NCBI GenBank assembly: GCA_900313015.1
Contig: OMPR01000008.1
Coordinates: 62,001 to 126,000, forward strand
Source of the DNA: Rhodobacteraceae bacterium EL53
GTDB taxonomy: Bacteria > Pseudomonadota > Alphaproteobacteria > Rhodobacterales > Rhodobacteraceae
DNA: 64,000 nucleotides
Direction: 5' to 3'
Position numbers and translations under genes: made by a program. The first letter of the stretch is position 1. Every line of letters begins with the position of its first letter. Of this stretch, positions 36,111 to 44,977 are shown piece by piece. The notes below the pieces were generated by a model. It was not told the DNA's origin, searched no databases, and was given only the letters and a program-made list of their open reading frames with translations.

Positions 36111-36566
36111 TCAGGTCGGGAGGGGTGCGTCCCGTTTCAACTGATCCATAACAATCTGACTTTGCACACGTGCGACAGCAGGGTGAGGCAAAATGACTTG
36201 ATGAAGCAAGGCATTGAGCGCGGGAAGATCGGCACAGAAGACATGTAACAGATAATCTGCTTCACCTGTCATCGTCCATGCGCTGGTAATCTCTGGACGT
36301 GTGTTGATCATACGGGAAAAGCTGGCGGATTGCTCTGGGCCATGCAAGGCAAGGTGAACTTGTACGAATCCTTGTACATGCAGGCCTAACCGCAAGGGAT
36401 CCAGTCGCGCAGAATACCCGGTAATATAGCCATCCGATTCAAGCCGTTGACGCCGTCGACCCGCCTGACTGGGTGACAAGTTTAACATCCCACCTAACTG
36501 ATGGGCTGTCAGGTGGGCATCATTTTGCAGCGCGGCCAGAAGACGGGTGTCGATAGCGTCCAGCAT
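36111..36566 (-). CDS. Lrp/AsnC family transcriptional regulator
   Basis: A 151-residue regulator. The N-terminal helix-turn-helix (LLAALQNDAHLTAHQLGGML then NLSPSQAGRRRQRLESDGYI) and the C-terminal RAM ligand-binding domain (HVQGFVQVHLALHGPEQSAS; SAWTMTGEADYLLHVFCADL) are clear. I placed the start at MLDAIDTRLL since family members usually begin two to five residues before the first helix; ATG at 36596 and TTG at 36605 are upstream alternatives. The Kef-type antiporter gene follows after 19 bases. Ligand is probably an amino acid but unknown. Confidence 0.88.
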   Translation of the reverse strand: MLDAIDTRLLAALQNDAHLTAHQLGGMLNLSPSQAGRRRQRLESDGYITGYSARLDPLRLGLHVQGFVQVHLALHGPEQSASFSRMINTRPEITSAWTMTGEADYLLHVFCADLPALNALLHQVILPHPAVARVQSQIVMDQLKRDAPLPT

Positions 36567-36763
36567 CTGCGGATTTCCCTCTGTTTTGTCCAACATAGTG
36601 CGCAATTCCCGCAGATAAAACGAGGTTTAGAGAGAAAAGACGCGAATCCTGTGAGGCGGTACGGAAAATTTCAAAAAGCAATAACATTGATGAGAAGATC
36701 GCGGGAAACGTAAGCGTGACTTCAGGTGGCGGTCAGAGTTTTGTTTTACCAAGACCTCAAATG

Positions 36764-39199
36764 TTACCCTTTTGGGATTTTGAGTGTCATGTTCCGGCCA
36801 GACTTCTGATACCGCAACTCGCTGTCTCCGATGGCGACTACGCGACCTCCATCAACCCGGTCGCCTACCTTGACCTTTTTATAACGTCCACTCGGTAACC
36901 GGATGAGCGCACGGCGGTTGGCGGGGGTGCCATATACCCCGATCAGATTGAGACGACGCAGGTTGATCGCGTTTTCAAGCGTTGCTTGTCGCGCGACTGA
37001 GGCCGTGGATGGTTTCTTTGGGGTAACAGTTCGGGCGACAAATGTACCTGGTTCTGGTGCATTCGGCGCATCACTGAGACCCGCCACAGAGCCTAGATTG
37101 GTATTGCGTTTAACACGAGAGGCCAAACCCTTGGGGCGCCGTTTGGGGAGCGGGGACTGTGCCACTGCAAGGGCTGTTGCCGTAGCTGTTGCTTCGGCTT
37201 CCGGGATGGTTTCCGGATCGGGTTTTTCTGCCTCGGCTTCTACTTGGGCCTCTGCGTAGGCTGTAGCCAGTGCTGTGGGTCGCAGTTTTGGCCGTACTTT
37301 TGCCAGTTCTGCACGTGACAATCCACCGAGCTGCGTGCGTTCGTTATTTTCAACCAAATTGTCAGGGCGCAGCTTCGGGCGCAACGTTGCAAGATAGTCT
37401 TGCTGCGTGTCTGCTTGCTCAGGCTCGGCTTCAAACCGGACCGGTGGAGTTGGTGGAACCACAGGAGGGCGCCCTAAGTGGACCAGAATACCATCTGGGG
37501 ATAGCGTGCCTTCGGGGGTGGGTTTGACCAGTCCCCGCGCATCAAGATCAAACCGTGAACCAGCCGCAACCGGAGACGCAGAGCGGGCAATGGATTTGTC
37601 TGTATCAAAAGATTCCAAAGTAGGCAGCGCGATTGCATCCTGAAACAAATCGGTCCGGTCAATTGATGCAACATAGAGATCATCCAGTCCAATCACCCCC
37701 GGTGATGGGGGACTTTGGGGGGCTTGGGGCCAGATCCCTGTTGCGGCATACAACGCCTCTCCGACTAACGGTTCCGCCGGGATCGGGGCTACCTCAACCT
37801 GCTGTGGCTTGATCCGAAGCGCATCCAAAACAGCAGAGTCAGTATCGGTTAAGCTGGGTGTTTCGGATTGAAACGGCCCATCCACTTCGCGTGGGACAGA
37901 GGCAACCAGATCCGGGAGTTCAGGTTTGGGATCAGTGGCTGTGTCAGGCTTTGGGGCGACAGGCGAAGGTGTGTCAGGGCGTTCCGGTTCATACTGCGGC
38001 TGCGTCTGGGGTGGTGCATCTGGTGTGCGGGACAGGCCCAGAAACCCAATGTCGGAAAATAAGGCAGCCCAGCTTGCAACAGCGGCAATTAGCAGCACTA
38101 GCAGAGCTGTAAGAATTACCCCTAAATACTTCGGCTTGCCTCCAACCTTTTGAGGTTTCCTAGCCCCGAACACTGTCATGCGGTCTGTTTCGTCGCGCAG
38201 TGCAGCTGTTTCTGGTTTCTTCTGACTTGCAAAATCAAGTGCGGGATCGACGTCCGCAATCGGTTGCGCAACGACAGGGGTCGTTTCTGGTTGAACAGGT
38301 CTACTTGCGGGCGCTGCCGTAACGACTGGGCTACGTTTGCTGGTAAAAGCAGTATCCAAACGATCATCTGCCGTCGCATGTGCTTCTTTGGATAAGGAGG
38401 CGTTCGGTTTTTTTGAGGCTTGCTGTGTCTCTTGCAGAGGTCTCACGCTTGGCGTTGGCTGTGAGTTTGCCGGTTGTGGATTTCTGCGACTGCTGAACCC
38501 AACATTGATGTCTGGTGCTGGTGGCGCAGCCTTAGGTTCGGCGACCGGGGCAGGCGGGTTTGCCTTTTCTATTTCCGAATTTAGGGCGGCGGCGTTAGAA
38601 TTACCCGTATCTGGGGGATCTGGTGGCGCCACAGGCGGTGTTGGCTCAGGGAACTCAACCGGACCCAAATCCATGACTGCCACACCATCCGGTTCGACCG
38701 CATTGCTACCGGTTAGGCCTATCGTGATTCTCGATGGGCCAAAATATGGCTCTCCGGGGAAGGTATCATCGCGTGGTGCCGCCACATAGCTGACGGGTTC
38801 GAACCCATTTTGTATGGCGAATTCTTCTGCTTCACTAAGAGTTTCCAATGCAACGGCCGCGACGTGCGCGATGGGACCATCCATTGCGACATCATATTTC
38901 AGCTCGCTCAGACCATAAGGCGTTGCATCTGAAATCGCGTTTTCAATGATGTTCTGCTCTGCCTCACCGCGAAATTCTCCGATATCAACTGACAGATAAC
39001 GGATCTGATCGTCTGGAATGATAACTTTACATTGGATCGCCGAGTCCAACATTAGAGCACGCGTGCGCAGATCGCTCAGTTCGGCCTGCAAATCGGAGGA
39101 ATCAACAGGCACTTCACCAACACAGCGCCAACCACCCGCTGTGCGGTGCAACAACGAGATCCCTTCAAACGACAAAGAGAGCGCAAAGGCAGGTTTCAT
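36764..39199 (-). CDS. Large single-pass membrane protein with GspL/PilM-like N-terminus and PilP/GspC-like C-terminus
   Basis: An 811-residue protein I do not recognise as a named gene. Residues 1-150 are compact and resemble the cytoplasmic actin-like domain of GspL/PilM proteins (IPDDQIRYLSVDIGEFRGEA; ENAISDATPYGLSELKYDVA). Residues 185-350 are Pro/Ala-rich and carry four copies of a short motif, Phe-x-Ser/Ala-Arg/Lys/Gln-Arg/Lys-(x)-Pro, at 235, 285, 323 and 344. A membrane helix lies at 358-380. The exported part is Pro/Ala/Glu-rich with basic RPKLRP at 607-612 and 636-641 and KRRPKG at 686-691, then ends in a compact domain (747-809) containing GVYGTPANRRALIRLPSGRY, like the PilP/GspC homology region. 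No secretion or pilus genes are nearby. Low-complexity parts can lead to a wrong IF-2 label. Function: possibly an envelope-spanning scaffold (inference). Confidence 0.7.
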   Translation of the reverse strand: MKPAFALSLSFEGISLLHRTAGGWRCVGEVPVDSSDLQAELSDLRTRALMLDSAIQCKVIIPDDQIRYLSVDIGEFRGEAEQNIIENAISDATPYGLSELKYDVAMDGPIAHVAAVALETLSEAEEFAIQNGFEPVSYVAAPRDDTFPGEPYFGPSRITIGLTGSNAVEPDGVAVMDLGPVEFPEPTPPVAPPDPPDTGNSNAAALNSEIEKANPPAPVAEPKAAPPAPDINVGFSSRRNPQPANSQPTPSVRPLQETQQASKKPNASLSKEAHATADDRLDTAFTSKRSPVVTAAPASRPVQPETTPVVAQPIADVDPALDFASQKKPETAALRDETDRMTVFGARKPQKVGGKPKYLGVILTALLVLLIAAVASWAALFSDIGFLGLSRTPDAPPQTQPQYEPERPDTPSPVAPKPDTATDPKPELPDLVASVPREVDGPFQSETPSLTDTDSAVLDALRIKPQQVEVAPIPAEPLVGEALYAATGIWPQAPQSPPSPGVIGLDDLYVASIDRTDLFQDAIALPTLESFDTDKSIARSASPVAAGSRFDLDARGLVKPTPEGTLSPDGILVHLGRPPVVPPTPPVRFEAEPEQADTQQDYLATLRPKLRPDNLVENNERTQLGGLSRAELAKVRPKLRPTALATAYAEAQVEAEAEKPDPETIPEAEATATATALAVAQSPLPKRRPKGLASRVKRNTNLGSVAGLSDAPNAPEPGTFVARTVTPKKPSTASVARQATLENAINLRRLNLIGVYGTPANRRALIRLPSGRYKKVKVGDRVDGGRVVAIGDSELRYQKSGRNMTLKIPKG

Positions 39200-39365
39200 G
39201 TCTTGGCAATACCGTTCAAGTCAAAAGCATTAAGGCACTCAGAGTGCCGACAGGATGACATTAAAGCAGGATTCTGCCGAGGGAAAGAAAAACACCAAAC
39301 TTCCCCCTTGTTGAGCAAAGGTCCGCGCCCCCACTTTGTGAGTCTAACAACGGGGAGTAAGACCA

Positions 39366-40058
39366 TTGAAGACACTTGTGTTTCTTGTGGCCACATTGAT
39401 GGTCACGGCAGCCGGTTTGGCCCAGGCTGAAGGTCTGCGGCAAATTTCAGTTTCCGGTTCGGGGACAGTCGAAACGCCGCCAAATATGGCGCTCATTACC
39501 TTGGGCGTGACAAGCCAAGACAAGGAAGCCGTTCCAGCCTTGCGCGAAACATCAGACGCAGTGACCCGAATTCTGAACCGGTTGACGGAATTGGGCATTG
39601 ATGCCCGCGACGTGCAAACACGCGATTTGTCCTTGGCTCCGGTTTGGTCCAACAAATATGGCGCGTCAGGAGAGGATGCCAAAATCACCGGATTTGTGTC
39701 GTCGAACCGTGTGATTGTCAACGTTCGGGACTTGTCTAAACTGGGGTTGGTTTTAGATCAGGTGATTGCAGATGGAGCAAATGATTTCAATGGTTTGCAG
39801 TTCAGTGTTGAAGACCCTAAACCGCTTGAAGATTTGGCACGTGCTAAGGCTGTTGCGGATGCAACTGACAAGGCGCAACAATTGGCTGCGGCGGCAGGTG
39901 TCAAGCTAGGCCCTGTTATTTCAATCTCGGAACATGGCGGTGGTGGGCGCCCGATGATGCGTATGGCTGCGATGTCCGAAGGTGGCAGCGTTCCGATCGC
40001 AAGCGGCGAAGTGTCGGTCGAAACCTCGGTCTCGATGGTGTTTGCAATTCAAGACTAA
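39366..40058 (+). CDS. SIMPL domain (DUF541) periplasmic protein
   Basis: A 230-residue exported protein. Signal peptide KTLVFLVATLMVTAAGLAQA is cut near residue 20. The mature part is a SIMPL/DUF541 domain with the opening GLRQISVSGSGTVETPPNMA and FVSSNRVIVNVRDLSKLGLV. The family is oxidative-stress-linked in E. coli (YggE), with unclear biochemistry. The start is TTG at 39366, eight bases after GGGGAG; no ATG in frame would keep the signal peptide whole. It is divergent from the large GspL/PilM-like gene and ends in a hairpin terminator. Confidence 0.85.
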   Translation: MKTLVFLVATLMVTAAGLAQAEGLRQISVSGSGTVETPPNMALITLGVTSQDKEAVPALRETSDAVTRILNRLTELGIDARDVQTRDLSLAPVWSNKYGASGEDAKITGFVSSNRVIVNVRDLSKLGLVLDQVIADGANDFNGLQFSVEDPKPLEDLARAKAVADATDKAQQLAAAAGVKLGPVISISEHGGGGRPMMRMAAMSEGGSVPIASGEVSVETSVSMVFAIQD

Positions 40059-40080
40059 CAACGTCTGATGTGCGAAAAGA

Positions 40081-40106
40081 AAAAAGGGACCCGTGGGCCC
40101 CTTTTC
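40081..40106. terminator. Bidirectional terminator between SIMPL gene and metY
   Basis: AAAAGGG (40082-40088) pairs with CCCTTTT (40099-40105) around CCCGTGGG. A run on one side and T run on the other serve both convergent genes. Confidence 0.7.
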
Positions 40107-40123
40107 TATGCTTAGGTGACGTC

Positions 40124-41416
40124 TTAGGCGCAAGCTGTGCTCAGCGCTTGATCCAAGTCCGCGATCAGATCGGCGGGGTCTTCGATACCGATTGAGACCC
40201 GCACAACGTTCGGGCCAGCGCCGGCTGCTTCTTGTTGTTCGGCGCTTAGCTGACGGTGGGTGGTTGATGCTGAATGGATGATCAATGACCGCGCATCGCC
40301 CAGATTGGCCACGTGGCTGAAAATTTCAAGAGAGTTCACCAATTTCACGCAGGCGTCATAGCCGCCTTTGACTGCAAAGGTGAACAATCCGCCGGCACCT
40401 TTGGGGTACACGCGCTTGGCGCGTTCTGCGTAGGGCGACGAAGGCAAGCCCGCGTAAGTCACGTAGTCCACGCGATCATCATTTTCGAGCCAGGCAGCAA
40501 TCTTTTCGGCGTTTTGAACATGGCGTTCCATCCGCAAAGACAGTGTTTCGATCCCCATTAGCGTATAGTGGGCCGCTTGCGGGTTCATCGTCATGCCAAG
40601 ATCGCGCAAACCAATTGCTATCCCGTGGAAGGTAAAGGCCAAGCCACCAAAGGTCTCATGGAACTTGAGACCGTGATAAGCGTCTTCGGGGGCGCTGAGC
40701 GAAGGAAACTTGTCGTTGGCGGACCAATCAAATTTACCCGAATCCACAACGCAACCGCCCGTGACCGTGCCGTTGCCGGTCAGGTATTTCGTTGTAGAAT
40801 GCACAACCAGCGTCGCGCCCATTTCGATGGGGCGACACAGGTAAGGCGTGGCCGACGTGTTGTCGATGATGAGCGGAATACCAGCCGCATCTGTGATGTC
40901 TGCAATGGCGCGGATATCGGTCACATACCCGCCGGGGTTTGCGATGGATTCGCCAAAGACGGCGCGAGTGTCGTCGTCAATCGCATCACGTACCGCATCC
41001 AGATCGTCAAAATCTACGAACTTGGCGTTCCAACCGAACCGTTTGATGGTCTGGCTCAGCTGGGTGACAGTCCCGCCATACAAACGGGTCGAAGCCACAA
41101 CGTTGCACCCTGGCGCCATCAACGGGAACAGCGCCATGATCTGTGCTGCATGCCCAGACGAACAACAAACCGCGCCAACGCCACCTTCGAGCGTCGCTAT
41201 ACGTTCCTGCAAAACGGCCACGGTTGGGTTTGTCAGGCGAGAGTAGATAAAGCCCACTTCCTGAAGGTTGAACAGAGCTGCGGCATGGTCCGCGTCACGG
41301 AAAACATAGGCAGTGGTTTGGTAAATTGGGGTTTGCCGCGCGCCAGTTGCCGGATCGGGGCGGGCGCCTGCATGAATTTGCAGTGTATCAAAGCCGTGTG
41401 TTGGGCCATCGGACAT
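40124..41416 (-). CDS. metY: O-acetylhomoserine aminocarboxypropyltransferase
   Basis: A 430-residue PLP enzyme that forms homocysteine from O-acetylhomoserine and sulfide in methionine synthesis. The start block THGFDTLQIHAGARPDPATG and YSRLTNPTVAVLQERIATLE are typical, and VVHSTTKYLTGNGTVTGG contains the Schiff-base lysine. The C-terminal block HSASTTHRQLSAEQQEAAG is the family end. AGGGAG lies nine bases before the ATG at 41416 (MSDGPTHG); the ATG two codons earlier (41422) is too close to it. An orphan ABC membrane-domain gene ends 69 bases upstream. No SAM riboswitch could be recognised in that gap. Confidence 0.94.
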   Translation of the reverse strand: MSDGPTHGFDTLQIHAGARPDPATGARQTPIYQTTAYVFRDADHAAALFNLQEVGFIYSRLTNPTVAVLQERIATLEGGVGAVCCSSGHAAQIMALFPLMAPGCNVVASTRLYGGTVTQLSQTIKRFGWNAKFVDFDDLDAVRDAIDDDTRAVFGESIANPGGYVTDIRAIADITDAAGIPLIIDNTSATPYLCRPIEMGATLVVHSTTKYLTGNGTVTGGCVVDSGKFDWSANDKFPSLSAPEDAYHGLKFHETFGGLAFTFHGIAIGLRDLGMTMNPQAAHYTLMGIETLSLRMERHVQNAEKIAAWLENDDRVDYVTYAGLPSSPYAERAKRVYPKGAGGLFTFAVKGGYDACVKLVNSLEIFSHVANLGDARSLIIHSASTTHRQLSAEQQEAAGAGPNVVRVSIGIEDPADLIADLDQALSTACA

Positions 41417-41484
41417 AGTCATAGTCTCCCTAAGTCAAATTCTTGGCAACAGAGTTAGAGGACTGACCGTCCCAGCACAACAGC

Positions 41485-42336
41485 TCAGGTTGTCTTGTTA
41501 ATCCGCTCAATGATCTCGCTAAGGCGTGACCAGCTTTGTAAAGCCATCGGGACGCTGACAGCCCCATCCACAAAGTCCCAGCTGTAGGTGACAATTGCAA
41601 ACACCGCGCCCGCGGACGCCGCCATTACAAGCGCGGTATAGCCAAGATTGAAAATAACGACAGACAGCAGCAGAGCGAAGATCATGCCATACACGGCGGC
41701 TTCGGTGTCGGAGAGCTGGACATCAAATCGACGCAAAGATCTAAGGTGCTTGAGGAAAATGGGGGGATCTCGCCGTTCGAGCAAAGATACTTCTTTTTCA
41801 GATTGCGCGTTTAAGGCGCGGTTCAGACGAAAGAAACGGCGATGGAACAGGCCGTAGATCACAAGCATAAGACCCCCGGCGGTCAGAGCGGATGCGGCAA
41901 GCACCCAGTTGAAATATGCCAAGACACTGACAGCCACGACCAATTGCAAGACAGATGTCATGATTGCAGGCAGTTCGCCTTCCAGAAAATCGACCAGTTC
42001 TCGTGCCATGTGCACCCGAGCGCTGAGCGAGGAGATTTTGAGCGTGGAATTTCGGTTCGCCATTTCAGCAGTCAGTGCGACGCGAATGGTTCCATAGGCG
42101 CGCGTATCATAGACGCGGCGACCTGTGGCGACGACCAAAAGTGCTGCCAGAACTCCACACAACATGTACAATGGTTCAAAGGTCCGAGTCATTAGACCAT
42201 CAATGGCAAGACCGATGAACAGTGGAATGAGCGCCATCAAGCCTGTCTCAAGGATGGTCAAAAGCCATGTCAGACCGACTTTCCATCGAAACACTTTTAG
42301 CAACGTGACGAGAGACAACTCTTTTTTATCAAACAT
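41485..42336 (-). CDS. ABC transporter six-TM domain protein without ATPase (ABC_membrane_3-like)
   Basis: A 283-residue membrane protein that resembles the transmembrane half of an ABC exporter: VGLTWLLTILETGLMALIPL, a cytoplasmic segment ANRNSTLKISSLSARVHMAR, and further helices at about 130-165 and 220-260. No Walker A, signature or Walker B is present, and no ATPase gene is adjacent, so it is a stand-alone domain of the PF13748 kind. Partner and substrate unknown. It lies between the glycosyltransferase-like gene and metY on one strand, with 56 and 69 base gaps. Confidence 0.75.
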   Translation of the reverse strand: MFDKKELSLVTLLKVFRWKVGLTWLLTILETGLMALIPLFIGLAIDGLMTRTFEPLYMLCGVLAALLVVATGRRVYDTRAYGTIRVALTAEMANRNSTLKISSLSARVHMARELVDFLEGELPAIMTSVLQLVVAVSVLAYFNWVLAASALTAGGLMLVIYGLFHRRFFRLNRALNAQSEKEVSLLERRDPPIFLKHLRSLRRFDVQLSDTEAAVYGMIFALLLSVVIFNLGYTALVMAASAGAVFAIVTYSWDFVDGAVSVPMALQSWSRLSEIIERINKTT

Positions 42337-42392
42337 GACAAATTACCCTTTGACGACCAGCACATAAGGAGCCGGACCGTCAGATACAACTG

Positions 42393-43397
42393 TCAACGCA
42401 TCCAAAGACCTTCGGATTTGATCCGATTGCGAATGGCCTGTTCCTTGCGTGGAAGGTGGTCGCGGTCAAACAAGGCGCGCGCTTTGGCACCACGTCCCTG
42501 AAAAACGGTTCGCTTAATTGGATCGTATTGCTTGAGCACTTTTTTGACTTTGTTCGGGGCAGAGACCGTTTCCAATACCTCGACCACATGATCGCTTTCG
42601 CGCGCATAAAGCAGTGGGAAGTGACGGTAGTGGCAGCTCACTTCGCCATCTAGGTACCCTGACGGCAGGGTATCACGGCCTCCGCCAAACGAATGAATGA
42701 CTAAGGGCAATGCCACTTGATCTAACCAAGGGTCCAAGCTTTGGCAAACCAGCTCAATCGGGAGATCTTGCTTGATTGATTTTGCGTAGGTTAGAAACCG
42801 TTGGCCAAAGGCGCGGGGGCAGGCACCATAAAAGTAACCGGCGTTGAAATATAGATACCGCTCCCAATACTCATCGGGATGCCCCAGATCCAGCGAGGTT
42901 CGAAAATTGAGGCCAAAGCGGTCATAAAGCGCTTTCCAGATTTCAGTGTACCCGGGTCCATAGAGCGTTGGTTGGGGCCACGTCCCCTCGCGGCGCAATG
43001 ATGCGCTGGGACGATTGAAATCAAACGGGACACTCATGATGTCGCCAGTGATCAAGGTGTCAGTGTCAAAAAAGACGAACGGTTCGCCTTTGGGCAGGGC
43101 CTGTAGGGCTTCGATTTTGTTTCCATAGGGGTAAGACTGGCCGAACACCCGGTTCTGAAACGGCAAAACCTCGGCGCCAAGCTCATTCAGCGCTTGCAGG
43201 ACGTCCTGATTTCGGAGGCTAGGATCGGTGTCCCATTTGGGACCGGGTTGCGGTGACGCAACAAAAAGCTGCCCGTTGAAATTAGGCGAACAATGGCGCA
43301 GCGACGCCGCAAATAACACGGCCTCAAACTGAAGCCGATTGTTCTGTCCGACGACCACGATATTGAAAGGTTGGCGAGACGCCTGCATTTTTGCCAT
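42393..43397 (-). CDS. GT-A-like nucleotide-sugar transferase domain protein
   Basis: A 334-residue cytoplasmic protein. FVFFDTDTLITGDI (about residues 107-120) holds a D-x-D motif placed as in GT-A glycosyltransferases, and FNIVVVGQNNRLQFEAVLFA at the N-terminus fits a Rossmann-type opening. The rest (YPYGNKIEALQALPKGEPF; FNAGYFYGACPRAFGQRFL) also fits glycosyltransferase-like enzymes, but I cannot place it in a known family and the acceptor is unknown. MAKMQASRQ is the start used; MQASRQ three codons on is possible. Not part of a polysaccharide cluster. Confidence 0.6.
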   Translation of the reverse strand: MAKMQASRQPFNIVVVGQNNRLQFEAVLFAASLRHCSPNFNGQLFVASPQPGPKWDTDPSLRNQDVLQALNELGAEVLPFQNRVFGQSYPYGNKIEALQALPKGEPFVFFDTDTLITGDIMSVPFDFNRPSASLRREGTWPQPTLYGPGYTEIWKALYDRFGLNFRTSLDLGHPDEYWERYLYFNAGYFYGACPRAFGQRFLTYAKSIKQDLPIELVCQSLDPWLDQVALPLVIHSFGGGRDTLPSGYLDGEVSCHYRHFPLLYARESDHVVEVLETVSAPNKVKKVLKQYDPIKRTVFQGRGAKARALFDRDHLPRKEQAIRNRIKSEGLWMR

Positions 43398-43531
43398 ACT
43401 CTCTACTAACCGCTTGATTTTTGAATGCGGGAACTGCCTTGGATGGCACTATAGAACGCACCGGTCGATCTCAAAAGCCCGGATTTGTGCCAAGATTGAA
43501 TTGAAAGACCGACCCCTTCGGGAGGATTATT

Positions 43532-44110
43532 ATGCTGGAAACCATTTTATTCATGATCGCTATGGCGGTACAGGGGGCGTCGTCCGCGTCAGACGTAGCA
43601 AACACCACCGCTGCTTCCTCGGTGGAAAACGTGGCGGAAGCCACCTCTGAGGGGGAAAGCGTCGCACCAGTGTTTTTAGCTCCGACACCGGAACCAGAGA
43701 CAGCAGCCCCTGTGTTCCTGGCTCCCTCTCGACAGGCGGAACCGCAGATCCCAACAGGAAAATTCACCACAGCGACCGAAGTGAAGCCGATTCTGGGGAT
43801 GACAAAGGGCAACTGGGTTGCTGTACGCGAATTCAACGGTCAGGATCTGATCTATGTGACACACCTTTGGTCTTGGCGGTGTGGCTTGATTGAGATGCGT
43901 GTCGGAATCAATGGGGCTGCGCCTGAAATTTGGCCTCTGCCGATCTGTCACGACGATCAACCCGCACCGAATATGATCCTTGAAAGCGATGGTCTACCTT
44001 ATCGGTCGTTTGCGCTGAGTTCTGTTAACACAATCGCGGTGGAACTGGTTTATGATGACCTGAGCGAGGAAGCTGCTCAATTTGATCGCAAAGGGGTGCA
44101 AATTCCCTGA
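43532..44110 (+). CDS. Exported protein of unknown function with APVFLAP repeat
   Basis: A 192-residue protein, seemingly exported: MLETILFMIAMAVQGASSAS serves as a signal. A disordered stretch (20-75) includes two copies of the heptapeptide APVFLAP about 18 residues apart, in acidic Pro/Glu surroundings. The C-terminal ~110 residues look folded (GNWVAVREFNGQDLIYVTHL; SWRCGLIEMRVGINGAAPEI; two cysteines that may pair). GGGAGG stands eight bases before the ATG. The OMP gene follows after 83 bases. Function unknown. Confidence 0.65.
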   Translation: MLETILFMIAMAVQGASSASDVANTTAASSVENVAEATSEGESVAPVFLAPTPEPETAAPVFLAPSRQAEPQIPTGKFTTATEVKPILGMTKGNWVAVREFNGQDLIYVTHLWSWRCGLIEMRVGINGAAPEIWPLPICHDDQPAPNMILESDGLPYRSFALSSVNTIAVELVYDDLSEEAAQFDRKGVQIP

Positions 44111-44193
44111 GGCTTGAACAAAATGATCACGGCATAGCGTTTGTCGAAGTATTTAACGCTTGGAAATCGGAGAATTTAACTGGGGGACTTAGA

Positions 44194-44973
44194 ATGAAAG
44201 ACACTGGTGAAACTAGGATAATTGTGTCCGCTCTTAAATGCTTAGGGGGTACTCTAATTGTTTTGGGCTCGGCGACACAGGTAGCGCAGGCGCAAGACAA
44301 TTGGGAATGGCGCGTCGCCCCCTATTTGTGGGCCACCTCTTTGCAAGGGCGTGTCGCGACGGTGCCAGGCGTTCCCCCCGCTGATGTCGATGCCAGTTTC
44401 AGTGATATCTTGGATAACCTCGATTTTGCTGGCATGGTGGTGGGCCACGGGCGGAACGGTCGCTGGGGGATAACCGGTGATCTGCAATACGTGAAATTGA
44501 CGGCCGAAAGCGGATCGCTGGCACCCACTTTTGGCAAGGCTGTGGTCAAAATCGAAAACACCATTGTGTCGCTGATGGCAGATTATGAACTCGCGCAGGC
44601 GCCGAATTATGAGGTCTGGGTGTCAGGCGGCTTGCGGTATTGGCGGGTCAAAAACGATATCACCCTAACGCCGGGAACCGCACCGGGGCGTACTGCGAAT
44701 GGGGCAGACAGTTGGGTGGATCCAATCATCGGTGTGCGCGGTAGACGTGAGATCGGAGAGCGTAGTTTTGTAACCGGCTGGGCCTATGTTGGTGGCTTTG
44801 GGGCCGGATCTGAAAATATGGCTGATGTGTTTGGCGGGGTCGGGTATCAGTTTACACCAACCACCGCCGGGGTTTTAGGCTACCGTTGGATGACCGTTGA
44901 CCGGCAAAACGGTAGCTTTCTTTATGACGCGACCCAACAAGGTGTCTTGGCGGGTCTGTCATTCCAGTTCTGA
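44194..44973 (+). CDS. Outer-membrane beta-barrel protein (porin-like)
   Basis: A 259-residue protein with an N-terminal signal (cut near VAQAQDN). The mature part has alternating beta-strands such as WEWRVAPYLWATSLQGRVAT and GVGYQFTPTTAGVLGYRWMT and ends in a terminal Phe (GLSFQF), the BAM recognition signature of outer-membrane barrels. The N-terminal PYLWA motif is common in a group of unnamed roseobacter barrels. It may be co-transcribed with the preceding unknown exported protein. It converges with dctM, with only four bases between stops. Function unknown. Confidence 0.78.
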   Translation: MKDTGETRIIVSALKCLGGTLIVLGSATQVAQAQDNWEWRVAPYLWATSLQGRVATVPGVPPADVDASFSDILDNLDFAGMVVGHGRNGRWGITGDLQYVKLTAESGSLAPTFGKAVVKIENTIVSLMADYELAQAPNYEVWVSGGLRYWRVKNDITLTPGTAPGRTANGADSWVDPIIGVRGRREIGERSFVTGWAYVGGFGAGSENMADVFGGVGYQFTPTTAGVLGYRWMTVDRQNGSFLYDATQQGVLAGLSFQF

Positions 44974-44977
44974 AGCC

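Noticed and set aside
41417-41484. SAM riboswitch upstream of metY
   Set aside because: Only about 68 bases lie between genes and I could not fit the conserved SAM-II or other SAM aptamer elements.
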